Source: Acanthaster planci
Lineage: Eukaryota; Echinodermata; Asteroidea; Valvatida; Acanthasteridae
Length of the DNA: 64,000 nt
Assembly (NCBI RefSeq): GCF_001949145.1
Contig: NW_019091362.1
Span: 21,794-85,793, forward strand
Direction of reading: 5' to 3'
Below are positions 22,883 through 33,785 of the stretch, in pieces (positions within the stretch are counted from its first letter, which is position 1; every line of letters begins with the position of its first letter). The notes beneath the pieces are model-generated. The model was not told where the DNA came from. It made no database searches and saw only the letters and a program-made list of their open reading frames with translations. Both the position numbers and the translations under genes were made by a program.

Positions 22883-24933
22883 CCTGGGTGTGTGTGTGTG
22901 TCAAATGTGATACTACTTTCAGTCCTTTATTGCTAGTTGAGAAAGACTCGGAAATATAACCTGGCTATATTTCAAAAGAAATTACTGAAAAGATTACTCG
23001 AAATGAATGCAGCTTTTTTCTTGTAAAAAAAGTAAAACTAAGAGTGTATACACGTAGTTCTGTCCTCAAAACTGCTAATTATTGAACAATTTTTCGACCG
23101 CTTACTTAAATATACAGGTACATGTAATAGGCCTACTTCATCAGTCACTAGTTTATTACTAGAATTACAATGTGACACACCAAAGTTGACAATAATAACA
23201 TAGTCTTATTGGCTAATAACTAGTTTTTAATTATTTTTAAGTTTTGTAAACACCCACTACTATTGCAGTCACTACTTAAGTACTTTTGAAGGAATGGATT
23301 ATGCTTCCAGTCGGTTGACTAGTCCTGGTCTGTTCCATTTACATGCATGGAACATTTTTGTGCATGCGTGTGCAGCACTTGATACCTGTAAAATCATATG
23401 AGTATCTGTTGCGTATGGAAGTTGTACAATTTATTATAAAATGTTCTGTATTTTTACTGCTGTCATTTTCATTTTTGCCATTGATCATGTTTCAAACATT
23501 TATCTACTCCTGACAAAACTGTTTTCATGTGAAACCATTAATGAAACCTTTCATAACTGAAAAAGCAACCCGAAAGCCTTTGTAAAAAGAATATAACCAC
23601 GGCTGGGCTGTGAACCACAATCGGGCTAAACACAAAAATATGGTGTATTGAACTGAGGAACCATTTGGTCAGTGTGGAGCTTCCTGTTAATTTAAAGACG
23701 CTATAAACTACTCAACAAATATGTCTAAAGGGGAATTTTTAAACATCATATCGTTAGCTCTAAAAAATTTTTGTCCATGTGTGTTTATCACAGGTATTTG
23801 TGTTCTGTTTATTTTACTTTTATCGTCTTTCTCTTAAAATTATTTTTTAAACCACACTTTCAGACCCTGAAGAAACTTGTTTCCATTTGTGATATATATC
23901 TGGAGTGATAGATGTTTATGCTTGCCATCTCACAAAACAAATTACCAAATAACTATCCATATGCTCTGATATCCCCCTAAATGTCTCACAAGTTCATCCC
24001 TACTTGAGGTTAAAACCTCTTACCCTCTCTCAGTGTCATTACCAGGTCTTATTTTTGGCGGGAACATGCAAAATTGTTTTTTACAAAACACGCTGGGGGT
24101 GACCCGACTTGAATAAGGGCTTTTATTGTGGCTGTGGAGGATATTCGTTTTTCAAAGGGCCGGGAGTTCGACATTTCAACGGGGGAAGCTTTCACGAGAG
24201 GCTTGAAGACTAGTCTCCTCTCAAGAACGATTTTCACACACACATGTACAGAGTCACACTCTTTTGCGGGTCTGTTATTCCCGGTCCAGGTAGGTAGGCT
24301 AGCTGTTGAACGTAAACTTCCGTATCCTAATGGCAGCTGTTGGTCCTACAATATTTTACTTTATGCATTGAAATCGAAGGTCGCCTTGGCCATAATTCCA
24401 GGTGAAATGCAGAATATAACTGTCTTTGACCAATGCAGGCTCTGTGCATGAAACATGCTCTCGGTGGGGATACACTTGCAGTATTGCCCATTGGATAAGT
24501 GAAAAGCCTCATTTTTGAGATGTTGCCACTAATGAAATTGAAAACATCCGGGCTCTCAACGTCTGACCCCGGACCATTTATATCCATGGGTGCTTCCTGG
24601 CGTAATTTTTTTTTTATCAAGAGTTGTCAGGGAATCTTTGGGTAGGGAACCAGACTAGGCTTTTTATGGAGTGACAGAGGTTTATGCTTCAACTTTACAA
24701 AACATATTCCAAATAATCTATGTATTCTTATATCCCCTCGATCTTGAAGACTAAAACCTCTTACTCTCTCCAACAGTGCCGTTACTAAGGACTAATTCTT
24801 GGGAGGAGCACACATCATACACTTATTTTAGGAGGCAAAACTCTAGAAAAGTAGTCAATTACAATTTCAAATGGGAGGCTTCAAGGGTGGCATAGTTGAC
24901 CACAGTTAAGGTGTAGCTGCAATGAATTTTTAT
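22883..24933. other. No recognisable gene
   Basis: AT-rich intergenic sequence with a (GT)n run at about 22889-22901 and an isolated ACATGT word. Open frames up to 107 codons (24128-24451) have no recognised domain. Confidence 0.55.
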
Positions 24934-26258
24934 TAGACACAATTTTTCTGCTTCTTTGTACTCTTCTTAGTTGTATGAAACTCTTTTACACTCCTATTTG
25001 GTTAAATGCATTGAAAATGGCACGTTTTTAACCCTGGGGGCATCGACGCCCCAAAACGAAGACTGTTGTCACCACATGGAGACTCTCGTCATCGGTCAGT
25101 TCCCGGTCATTCCTGAACCGGTACGACTGTTTTATGGTAGCTAATACCATCATTCAAGTCCCTGCATTTCTTTATGCTGCTGTGGAAGTACAAGTAATAA
25201 AGTCACAAGCGTATTGATAACAACAAAATATAAACGTAATATTAATATACATAAACATAATATAAACACAAAACATAATAACAAAAGTAATAAGTCACAA
25301 ACATAACAGCCGTGACTAGTCAGCACATGCTTGTAAACAAATGAGCAGCCACGCCCCCAAATCACATCAATTTTCTATGAGGTGATTTTTGTCTCCAGGT
25401 CAGTTTCCGGTCATGCCTGAACCTGTACAACCTGTACGACTGTTTTATGGTAGCTAATACGTCCCTGAGGTCCACTCTAACTACATCCCATTATTCTGCT
25501 GTGGAAGTACAAGTAAAACCAGGTCACAACCCAAACAGCCGTGACCAGTAAGCACAAGTCTGTAAACAAAGAGATCCAGTTCCTGATAAAGACCATATCG
25601 CCTCCTTGGGGTGACTGATCTTTCAAGAATTTTAACTCGGCAGTGTATGGGGTCTGGCCAATGGGTGATTAAGGCTTGTTGGGTATGTCTGGGGTGAGGA
25701 TTACAAAAAAAATCTCCGCCAAATTGGCCTATTGACGAAAATGTTATGACCATATTCGGTGATATTTGTCGATCTCCATCACCGCGCCGTTGAGCCCAGG
25801 GTACAATTAAAATTATCCATGCAACTGAGGGCGCTATTGCTGTGAATGGTTCAGTGCACAGGTGTTTCTGTTCAAATTGGGAACCCAGAATTTACCCACT
25901 GAAATCATTTCTGAGAGATATTAATGTTTTCCTATTGCTATGCACATGAACACCAATGAATCAGCTAAGAAGAGAAAACTGAGTCCAGAAAAATATACAA
26001 AAGTGCAGGACCTTTTTTGTGTATAGACCAATGTAACATTGAGGATTCTTCCTTTCCTGATATGACATCATAGTTTTGCTCATGAATGTGGGAATCTCAT
26101 TAGCATAAAACCAAAAAGGCGTTAAAATACCCTTTGAAATAATGAAACAAAAGTTGAAATAATGAAACAGAAGTTGAGAATAAGGTTACCTAACTGAGGC
26201 ACAAAGGTGCATTTTGGGGGGTTGTGATCACAAAAAAATCTATTGTAGCGACCCTTTC
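24934..26258. repeat. Dispersed repeat copy 1, split by a nested insertion
   Basis: 24934-25030 and 25803-26258 together match 62608-63154. Shared blocks include ACAATTTTTCTGC, GTTAAATGCATTGAAAA, AACCCAGAATTTAC-like, CATTAGCATAAAACCA and GAGGCACAAAGGTGC. Copy 1 has an extra about 20-bp local duplication (AAATAATGAAACAAAAGTTG). The class is unknown and there is no coding potential. Confidence 0.8.
25031..25802. mobile_element. Nested 0.77-kb insertion with short inverted ends
   Basis: This segment is absent from the related repeat at 62608-63154. Its ends are ACCCTGGGGGC and GCCCAGGGT, about 9 bp inverted. Internally, about 25085-25145 (GGTCAGTTCCCGGTCATTCC, GACTGTTTTATGGTAGCTAA) recurs at about 25398-25460 as a tandem copy about 305 bp away. 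The TTAA next to the left end hints at a piggyBac-type site, but the right flank (TACAATTAA) does not match cleanly. No transposase frame was found. Confidence 0.6.
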
Positions 26259-26630
26259 ATTCACTTCTCTCCATATGCCTTGGAATTCATACATCAGAGT
26301 TCACAATACACTTGTAGAATAGAGGAGCTCGTCAAATGCTAGGCTACCAGTACCATCATGGCTACAGTCTCAAAACACATTTAAAGAANTATTTAAGATA
26401 GGCGGATTCCTCCAAGTGATTGCAAGCAACCATCAAAAGTAGGGTTCAGGGGATTTAGTGAACCATGGTTTTTATCGATAGTTTGTCAAACTTAACACGT
26501 TTGGAAAGACGTTTATGTAATAATGGCCAATATGGGCACCTCGAAACCGTAATGAAAATCGTGGGCAATCAGCGGTGGGTTGAGGGTGGTTGAGGGGTGT
26601 GCGTTTTCGCGCACATCGCAATCACAATAC
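26259..26630. other. No feature seen; undetermined base at 26389
   Basis: The single N at 26389 is followed by TATTTAAGATAGGCG. Nearly the same word (AATTTAAGATAGGCG) follows the N at 29252, so both may mark assembly joins. Confidence 0.5.
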
Positions 26631-26794
26631 GCGTTTACCGTATCTGCATACATCCAAACACATAAGTCTTGGTTACCAGACCTTCCAGTAGTTATTCCTC
26701 GAAAAGAATCATCACACGTACACTGTTAGAGGGCGCTATCACCACAGGAATGGTTATCACAGGAATGTCTTCGATGTTTATTTTCATATCTTAT

Positions 26795-27570
26795 GTTATC
26801 ATAGTTCAGACACTGGTTGTTCTGCGACAGTCTGTACAAATCTGGCCGCTCGTCGTTGGACTGCTTCCAGCCAATTTTTATGGTTAAAGGAGATATAGAT
26901 CCAATATGCTGGCGCAGTATTCCAGTTTGGGTCTAACCAAGGTCTGCTGAATGAGCGCAGCTATACAGGTCTCTGCGAAGGAATCCAAGAACCTTGTTCG
27001 CCTTTGAAGTTGTGTTGTTTTAATCAGCCCAGTTCTCCCCCCCTCCCCCGATTAGTATGACTTTTGAACATTTTAAGGGGTTTCTTGTTCATACAATAAA
27101 TTAATTGAAGTGGCTGTAATTGTGAGAAATGCCATGGTGTAGTACTTGGCAGTATTAAACTTCACTTGCCAGCGGGACTCCCATTTGCAGAGGATAACAA
27201 TATCTTTCTGCAGTCCTTGTTAATCCTTATCGAAGAATATCTAACGGTATAATATGTCATCTGCCAGGATCCTCACTTCTTGTGAAATTCCTTCTGGTAG
27301 GTTATTTAGATATAAGATGAAAAACGGCGGCCAGTACAGTATCTTGGAGAACCCCAGAAGTAACACTTATGGATGACGATGACACTCCTTCCAAAACAAC
27401 TTGCTGAGAACGCTTCGCCGACCCCCTTGTGTAGTGATCCAGTGATCCCCGCTTGCTTTAGCTTCAGCCAGAGTCTTTGGTGAGGAACAAGATCAAAAGC
27501 CTTGTTAAAATCCATAATCATTACGTCAGCTTGGACTTGGTTATAAAGAATTTTGTAAAGATCACGCACG
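26795..27570 (-). pseudogene. Non-LTR (LINE) reverse transcriptase fragment in unit 1
   Basis: On the minus strand, in order: IMDFNKAFDLVPHQRLWLKL (the first RT Asp block), a degenerate LQ.TVLAAVF-type block, RILADDILY (the YADD box with Leu for Tyr) at about 27250-27275, and QQTLVRPKLEYCA at about 26905-26950. The order and motifs are those of CR1/L2/Jockey-like LINE polymerases. Frames are broken throughout and the C-terminal part is missing in this copy. It is a dead remnant. Confidence 0.8.
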
Positions 27571-28060
27571 GAAAGGGCTAAATGCCGTCTTTAGGTGGTT
27601 GTAAAATGCCTTCAAGATACGCCAACAGATTGTTTTGAAAGGAACTTTCTGTTTTCAGATATTAGTTGATAATTTACCTTATAAATTTCCAGGTTTGGGA
27701 AAATTCGCGGTGCTAAAGAGTAGGGACATTATAGGCCTACATCGTGACCGTACCGTGGTGATGAGACATCGCAAATATTGAAAATGGCTCGATTTCTTTG
27801 GTTATAGGCGCTCATGGCAACCTCTTGGCTGCTGCCCCGGGCCATAGAAGGATATTTTGTGAGTGCTTAGCTATGAGCATCCGAGAAAACATGTTCACCA
27901 TGACGTTGGCCCTTGTTTTAATAAGAAAACGTAGTTCGTGAACACGAAGCATTTGAAAGTAATTTGCGTAACTTCTGTCGATCACAACTCACGTGATATG
28001 AATAAAGCATATCCAACCTTTATTTCCATATCTGTTGCCGCCCAAGACCTTACAAAATAT

Positions 28061-28342
28061 TGTAGCGCCGGCGGGTCCGGCCGGTGGGGGCGCCAGCTCG
28101 GACCCGCATGGAGTTGGCTGGCTGCCCGCGCTGGTTGCGAACGGCTTGCGGTTTTCCCGCCTCGCGCCAGCGCAGTCCCTGCCGTCAGGCGCATGATGTT
28201 GTGAAAAAGATTGTCGGAAGAGGACATTGTGGTGCTGTCAGATTGCGACAGAATAAAGCAGAGATTTTTGTGACCAGAACAGTGAGTTGCACCAGCGTGT
28301 CGTTCTTACAGCGTCGAACCCTGTGCAGCGGGACACGCTACA
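28061..28342. mobile_element. Solo LTR (282 bp) with 4-bp target duplication
   Basis: It starts TGTAGCGCCGGC and ends GACACGCTACA, giving the TG...CA ends and short inverted TGTAGCG/CGCTACA of LTR retrotransposons. It is flanked by ATAT at 28057-28060 and 28343-28346. Unit 2 keeps the uninterrupted site (CAAAATATCCAAGG, near 31280). An AATAAA lies at about 28251. It is much more GC-rich than its surroundings. TGTAGCG ends are common in Ty3/gypsy-type LTRs, which is the likely class. Confidence 0.85.
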
Positions 28343-29264
28343 ATATCCAAGGCTTTCCTGTGATAACAGTTCGTGAGGTGACAGCACCATGTACATGTAC
28401 ATGTACATGTAGGCCTACATAATGTACAGTATGTGTGATGGTTTGTGTCGTGAAACTGCGTGTACCAGAAGGCCTTGGAACCAAGACTACCAAACACTTC
28501 CCTAAAAAGTCAAACCTCCATTTCTTGAAAGTTTCAAATTTAATGCGAGTGTCTCTGCGGACTTCATGAATGAAAAGGGACGAAAGTGTAAAAAAGTAAA
28601 AAAAAAATTGCCCACGAACTTGTACTCGGGTGTTGTCGGCATTAGACAATCCTAGTTTTTCATGAAATTCCATGCGTTTAAATGCCTGGAATATTATTCC
28701 CGCGTATAGCCTTGTTAAGACCTATTCAAACCATCGACCTGTTTAGACTAGAAGCCGTTTAATCGATGCCTCTAAATAATGCAGAGTTAGTGGTCGCACG
28801 CGGTAGCGCCCTCTTTCGATCGTCAAAACATCAGAAGCGTCATTCGTTCATTGCCACGCAAGGGTGCACTGAACCAATTCAAGCTCCATTGAAAATAATG
28901 TAAATTTAAACAAAGTTTAAAGCCCCATGGCAGGCAACTGGAGTCCCTGAGGCCTCTCAAACAAAAAACCAATGTGTTGTTTGGTCCTTCAGATTTCAGA
29001 TGCTATGCCCCAAGATGGGTGTCCCCGAATCTACAGAGATGATCCTGGGCCATACTGACACAATCCCACCATTTCTTGGCCCAAACAGACCCCTCTTTTC
29101 GAAAGAATCTGTGTGTGTGGGGGGGGTACTTTTCGTGCGCGTCCGCCAGGCGGAGAATACACTGCACCCTTCAAGCTAATCCGCTCCGAGCGGAACAAAA
29201 GAGGGCGTGATATTTTGGTTGTACTACACCAAATACGCGCCCATAGGGCACNAATTTAAGATAG

Positions 29265-32200
29265 GCGTTTACCGTATCTGCATACATCCAAACACATAAG
29301 TCTTGGTTACCAGACCTTCCAGTAGTTATTCCTCGACAAGAATCATCACACGTACACTGTTAGAGGGCGCTATCACCACAGGAATCGTTATCACAGGAAT
29401 GTCTTCGATGTTTCTTTTCATATCTTATGTTTTTCCTTGCTTTCCCTCGAATTTCGGGAGCCCACCAATAGCCTCGTTTGAGCCTTATATTGCATTATTC
29501 ATATAAGTTCATGACGTCACTTATCTGAGAATTCAAAACAGAAATGGCGTCCCGATCTCGAAGTCTGAAAATTTCCGCAGAAAGTGCTTCTGCTTATTAC
29601 TGCAACAAACTCCACACTGGAATATTCACTAGTTGCTGGTGCGTAGTGGCTAGCAAACGAAAAATTAATTGTTGTGAGCCCCCTCAAAAATGATAACTCC
29701 ATGTTGTTTAGGTTGGACTTAATTAAAGGCATCGACGGATGCACTGTCTCTGATGTTACTGGGGAGTCGGTTCCATTCAGTGGTGGTTCTCAAGATGGAG
29801 GAGCACTTGAAACAATCATTTTTTGAATTTGGATGATTGAATGAAATTGTAGATGATTTGCGTGTTGTAATCCCCATTTCAACTTGGTTCGGAGCTAACC
29901 GATGTCAATGGTAACAATACGGTGAATAGACTTTGAGAGTGAAGTGAGTCTGGAGGTGGCTCGTCGTTCCTCCAAAGACTTCCAGCCTAAGTTAGTTATC
30001 ATAGTTCAGACACTGGTTGTTCTGCGACAGTCTGTACAAATCTGGCCGCTCGACGTTGGACTGCTTCCAGCCAATTTTTATGGTTAAAGGGAATATATAT
30101 CCCATATGCTGGCGCAGTATTCCAGTTTGGGTCTAACCAAGGTCTGCTGAATGAGCACAGCTATACAGGTCTCTACGAAGGAATCCAAGAACCTTGTTCG
30201 CCTTTGAAGTTGTGTTGTTATAATCAGCCCTGTCCAGTTTATTACTAAGTTCCCCCCTCCCCTGATTAGTATGACTTTTGACCAGGGGGTTTCTTGTTCA
30301 TACGATAAATTAATTGAAGTGGCTGTAATTGTGAGTAACGCCATGGTGTAGTACTTGGCAGTATTAAACTTCACTTGCCAGCGGGATTCCCATTTGCAGA
30401 GGATAACAATATCTTTCTGCAGTCCTTGTTAGTCCTTATCAACGAATATCTAACGGTATAATATGTCATCTGCCAGGATCCTCACTTCTTGTGAAATTCC
30501 TTCTGGTAGGTTATTGAGATATAAGATGAAAAACAGCGGCCAGTACAGTCTCTTGGAGAACGTCAGAAGTAACATTTATGGATGACGATGACACTCCTTC
30601 CAGAACAACTTGCTGAGAACGTTTCGTTAGGAAATTGCCGACCCCCTTGTGTAGGCCTAGTGATCCGGTGATCCCCACTTGCTTTAGCTTCAGCCAGAGT
30701 CTTTGGTGAGGAACAAGACCAAAAGCCTTGATAAAATCCATAATCATTACGTCAGCTTGGACTTGGTTATAAAGAATTTTGTAAAGATCACGCACGGAAA
30801 GGGCTAAATGCCGTCTTCAAGTGGTTGTAAAATGCCTTCAAGATATGCCAACAGATTGTTTTGAAAGGAACTTTCCGTTTTCAGATATTAGTTGATAATT
30901 TACCTTATAAATTTCCAGGTTTGGGAAAATTCGCGGTGCTAAAGAGCAGAGACATTATAGGCCTACATCGTGACCGTACCGTGGTGATGAGACATCACAA
31001 ATATTGAAAATGGCTCGATTTCTTTAGTTATAGGCGCTCATGGCAACCTCTTGGCTGCTGCCCCGGGCCATAGAAGGATATTTTGTGAGTGTTTAGCTAT
31101 GAGCATCCGAGAAAACATGTTCACCATGACGTTGGCCCTTGTTTTAATAAGAAAACGTAGTTCGTGAACACGAAGCATTTTGAAAGTAATTTGCGTAACT
31201 TCTGCCGATCACAACTCACGTGATATGAATAAAGCATATCCAACCTTTATTTCCATATCTGTTGCCGCCCAAGACCTTACAAAATATCCAAGGCCTTCCT
31301 GTGATAACAGTTCGTGAGGTGACAGCGCCAAGTACATGTAGGCCTACATAATGTACAGTATGTGTGATGGTTTGTGTCGTGAAACTACGTATACCGGAAG
31401 GTCTTGGAACCAAGACTACCAAACACTTCCCTAAAAAGTCAAACCTCCATTTCTTGAAAGTTTCAAATTTAATGCGAGTGTCTCTGCAGACTTCATGAAT
31501 GAAAAGGGACGAAAGTGTAAAAAAACGAACTTGTAGTCGGGTGTTGTCGGCATTACACAATCCTAGTTTTTCATGAAATTCCATGCGTTTAAATGCCTGG
31601 AATATTATTCCCGCGTATAGCCTTGTTAAGACCTATTCAAACCATCGACCTTTTTAGAAGCCGTTTAATCGATGCCTCTAAAATAATGCGGAGATTAGTG
31701 GTCGCACGGGTAGCGCCCTTTTTCGATCGTCAAAACATCAGAAGCGTCATTCTTTCATTGCCACTCAAGGGTGCACTGAACCAATTCAAGCTCCATTGAA
31801 AATAATGTAAATTCAAACAAAGTTTGGAGCCCCATGGCAGGCAACTGGAGTCCCTGAGGCCTCTCAAACAAAAAAACAATGTGTTGTTTGGTCCTTCAGA
31901 TTTCATTTGATTTTCAGTTTTAGTAGGTTAACCAATGAATTTTTTAATTATCGTCCAAAAACAAACTCACCCCCAAAACGTGAATGTTCCCAAGTCTTCT
32001 CAGCGGCCATATTTCAAATGACATCCCTCACCTTCTCAGGGCTCTTCTCACAAATTTTCAATCACACCTTTGTCTGCTATGCCCCAAGATGGGTGTCCCC
32101 GAATCTACAGAGATGATCCTGGGCCATACTGACACAATTCCACCATTTCTTGGCCCAAACAGACCCCTCTTTACGAAAGAGTCTGTGAGGGGTGGTACTT

Positions 32201-32310
32201 TTCGTGCGCGTCCGCCAGGCGGAGAATACACTGCACCCTTCAAGCTAATCCGCTCCGAGCGGAACAAAAGAGGGCGTGATATTTTGGTTGCACTACACCA
32301 AATACGCGCT
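29265..32310. repeat. Tandem duplication, unit 2
   Basis: The second copy of the unit. It has 29437-29998 (carrying the C-terminal end of the LINE reverse transcriptase) and 31905-32077, both absent from unit 1, and it lacks the solo LTR. It may be a true tandem duplicate or two haplotypes placed side by side, since undetermined bases sit at 26389 and 29252 before near-identical words. Confidence 0.88.
29437..30800 (-). pseudogene. Non-LTR (LINE) reverse transcriptase remnant in unit 2, with C-terminus
   Basis: Same motifs as in unit 1 on the minus strand: MDFIKAFGLVPHQRLWLKLK (the Asp of the FDxAFD block is now Gly), VTSDVLQETVLAAVF, LADD, and QQTLVRPKLEYCASIWDIY. It adds the C-terminal segment LGWKSLEERRATSRLTSL and, near 29750, RTTTEWNRLPSNIRDSASVD and AFN, typical of the end of CR1/Jockey-like LINE polymerases. 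Several frames are involved and it is non-functional. Confidence 0.82.
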
Positions 32311-32752
32311 CATAGAAAACTGCAAAATCGGACCGAAATGGCGCCGCCTATTGACTCTCGTGAAGAGGTTGGCCTCCGTTTTTTTACTGGAAATTCAAGA
32401 TTATTGCCAGAAGATCACTTTTCGTTTCAATTTCATGGGGGTTAACCACGAAAATCTTTTTTATTCGCCTTTCAAGGAAGATACCCCCAAAACAGCAGTA
32501 AAACTAAACGCTCATTTCTGAATGTAGCCGCCCGCCTCTCTCCAAAATAGGCCCGTAATCTGGGGCTTTATGTGAAAGAAATACCCCGAACTGGAAACTG
32601 TCAGTCCCAAATTTGGGATTTATAGAAATATTTCTATGATGCGGCCTCCTGATTATGGCAGGTCATATTGTAAAAACCCCGTGGGATCACAAAATTAATG
32701 AGCTCATGAGAAGAAATACATCCATTTGGAGGAATGCACCCTCATGCAGCAA
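32270..32752 (+). repeat. Dispersed repeat, copy inverted relative to 11640-12090
   Basis: See the partner entry. The match begins at TTTTGGTTGCACTACACC and ends at GGAGGAATGCACCC. Its first 40 bases overlap the end of duplication unit 2, and unit 1 stops at the corresponding point, so the tandem duplication break lies inside this element. Confidence 0.75.
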
Positions 32753-33149
32753 GCATTACAGTAAACTGGCGCCATTTACTTTGCAAGGACTGACACGTAC
32801 TGGACAGTATAGGTTTAAATGCGTCATGACTTGGATACTACATGTATACGCAAAGTCTAATTATCGTAAGCTTGTGCTTGGAACAAGGCGTGATTTACGT
32901 GCCTAGCCTAAGCGTAAACACAGTGTGTGACTAGTATGGCATCCAGTTAAAGATTATTTAAACAAATACCAGTAAACAAACTCATACGTAATTATATAGA
33001 CAATAGTTGAATCTCTCAATGAAATGTATATTTTGGTCTGAATTTTGAAATTTTTCAAGATTTCTGGATTTTCAGATTTTTTTTTTAAAGTTTTCAAGAT
33101 GGGTCTTGATTTTTCAAGATCTTGAAAAATTGTTAACGAGCAACCACGC
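32753..33149. other. No feature seen
   Basis: Short T/A-rich tracts (TTTTCAAGAT repeats near 33050-33125). No gene. Confidence 0.5.
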
Positions 33150-33785
33150 CACAGACATAAACGCATAGACCGCCAAGCCCTATTCAAAACAACAGGAATT
33201 TTGATCGATCTGCGCGGCGCCCGACTAAAATCAAAACTATGGACAAATTCAACCCTCCGTATGGGGAATTTACGCACAGTTGAAGAATTCCAGCGATGCA
33301 ATTCTATGAAGCCATTTTTTCGATTGTAAAACAATCCTCCATTTACTCAAACTGGCCCATAGGGATTCAAAACAATGGGGTTACAACATTTGAAAACAAG
33401 GGATAGCAGTGCGAAAGAGCAAAGAAGGTGAACGTATTTTGAAACACATGTAAACCTTATATGCAATGTAAATGCGTTGTGCGTGATGCGCACTGAACGC
33501 GCTTTCGCCCGTCGCTTCGCTCATTGCCCATACTGACGGTCTATGGGTATGTCCGTGGGTGGCAATACACACACGTAAACCCATAGACGGACAGCTCTTA
33601 TTCAAAACAACGGCGGGGTACCGTAGCCGAGAGGGAAGCGTGGGCAAATTCACCCTACGGTATAGGGAATAAAGTTGAAGAATTCCGGCCATAAAATGCT
33701 ATGAAGCCATTTTCCGATTGTGAAAAAATCCTCTGTTTACTCAATCTGGCCCATGCAGATTCAAAACAGTGAGGTTGCAACATAC
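33150..33785 (+). repeat. Diverged direct repeat, spacing about 415 bp
   Basis: 33160-33390 and 33570-33785 share, in order, TATTCAAAACAAC, ACAAATTCAACCCTCCG-like, TTGAAGAATTCC, CTATGAAGCCATTTT, CAATCCTCCATTTACTCAA-like, CTGGCCCAT and GGTTACAACAT-like. An old tandem duplication without coding potential. Confidence 0.75.

Larger units (their letters stand above)
26631..29251. repeat. Tandem duplication, unit 1
   Basis: Matches 29265-32310 at high identity by eye in the same orientation. The matched blocks run from GCGTTTACCGTATCTGCATA through CATAAGTCTTGGTTACCAGA, the reverse transcriptase remnant, and AAGGATATTTTGTGAGTG, to CCAAATACGCGC. Compared with unit 2 it lacks about 565 bp after 26795 and about 170 bp after 28990, and it carries an extra solo LTR. 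Confidence 0.88.

Noticed and set aside
31984-32445. A 153-codon frame
   Set aside because: It spans the duplication end and a dispersed repeat; no homologous frame is kept in unit 1 or in the inverted copy.
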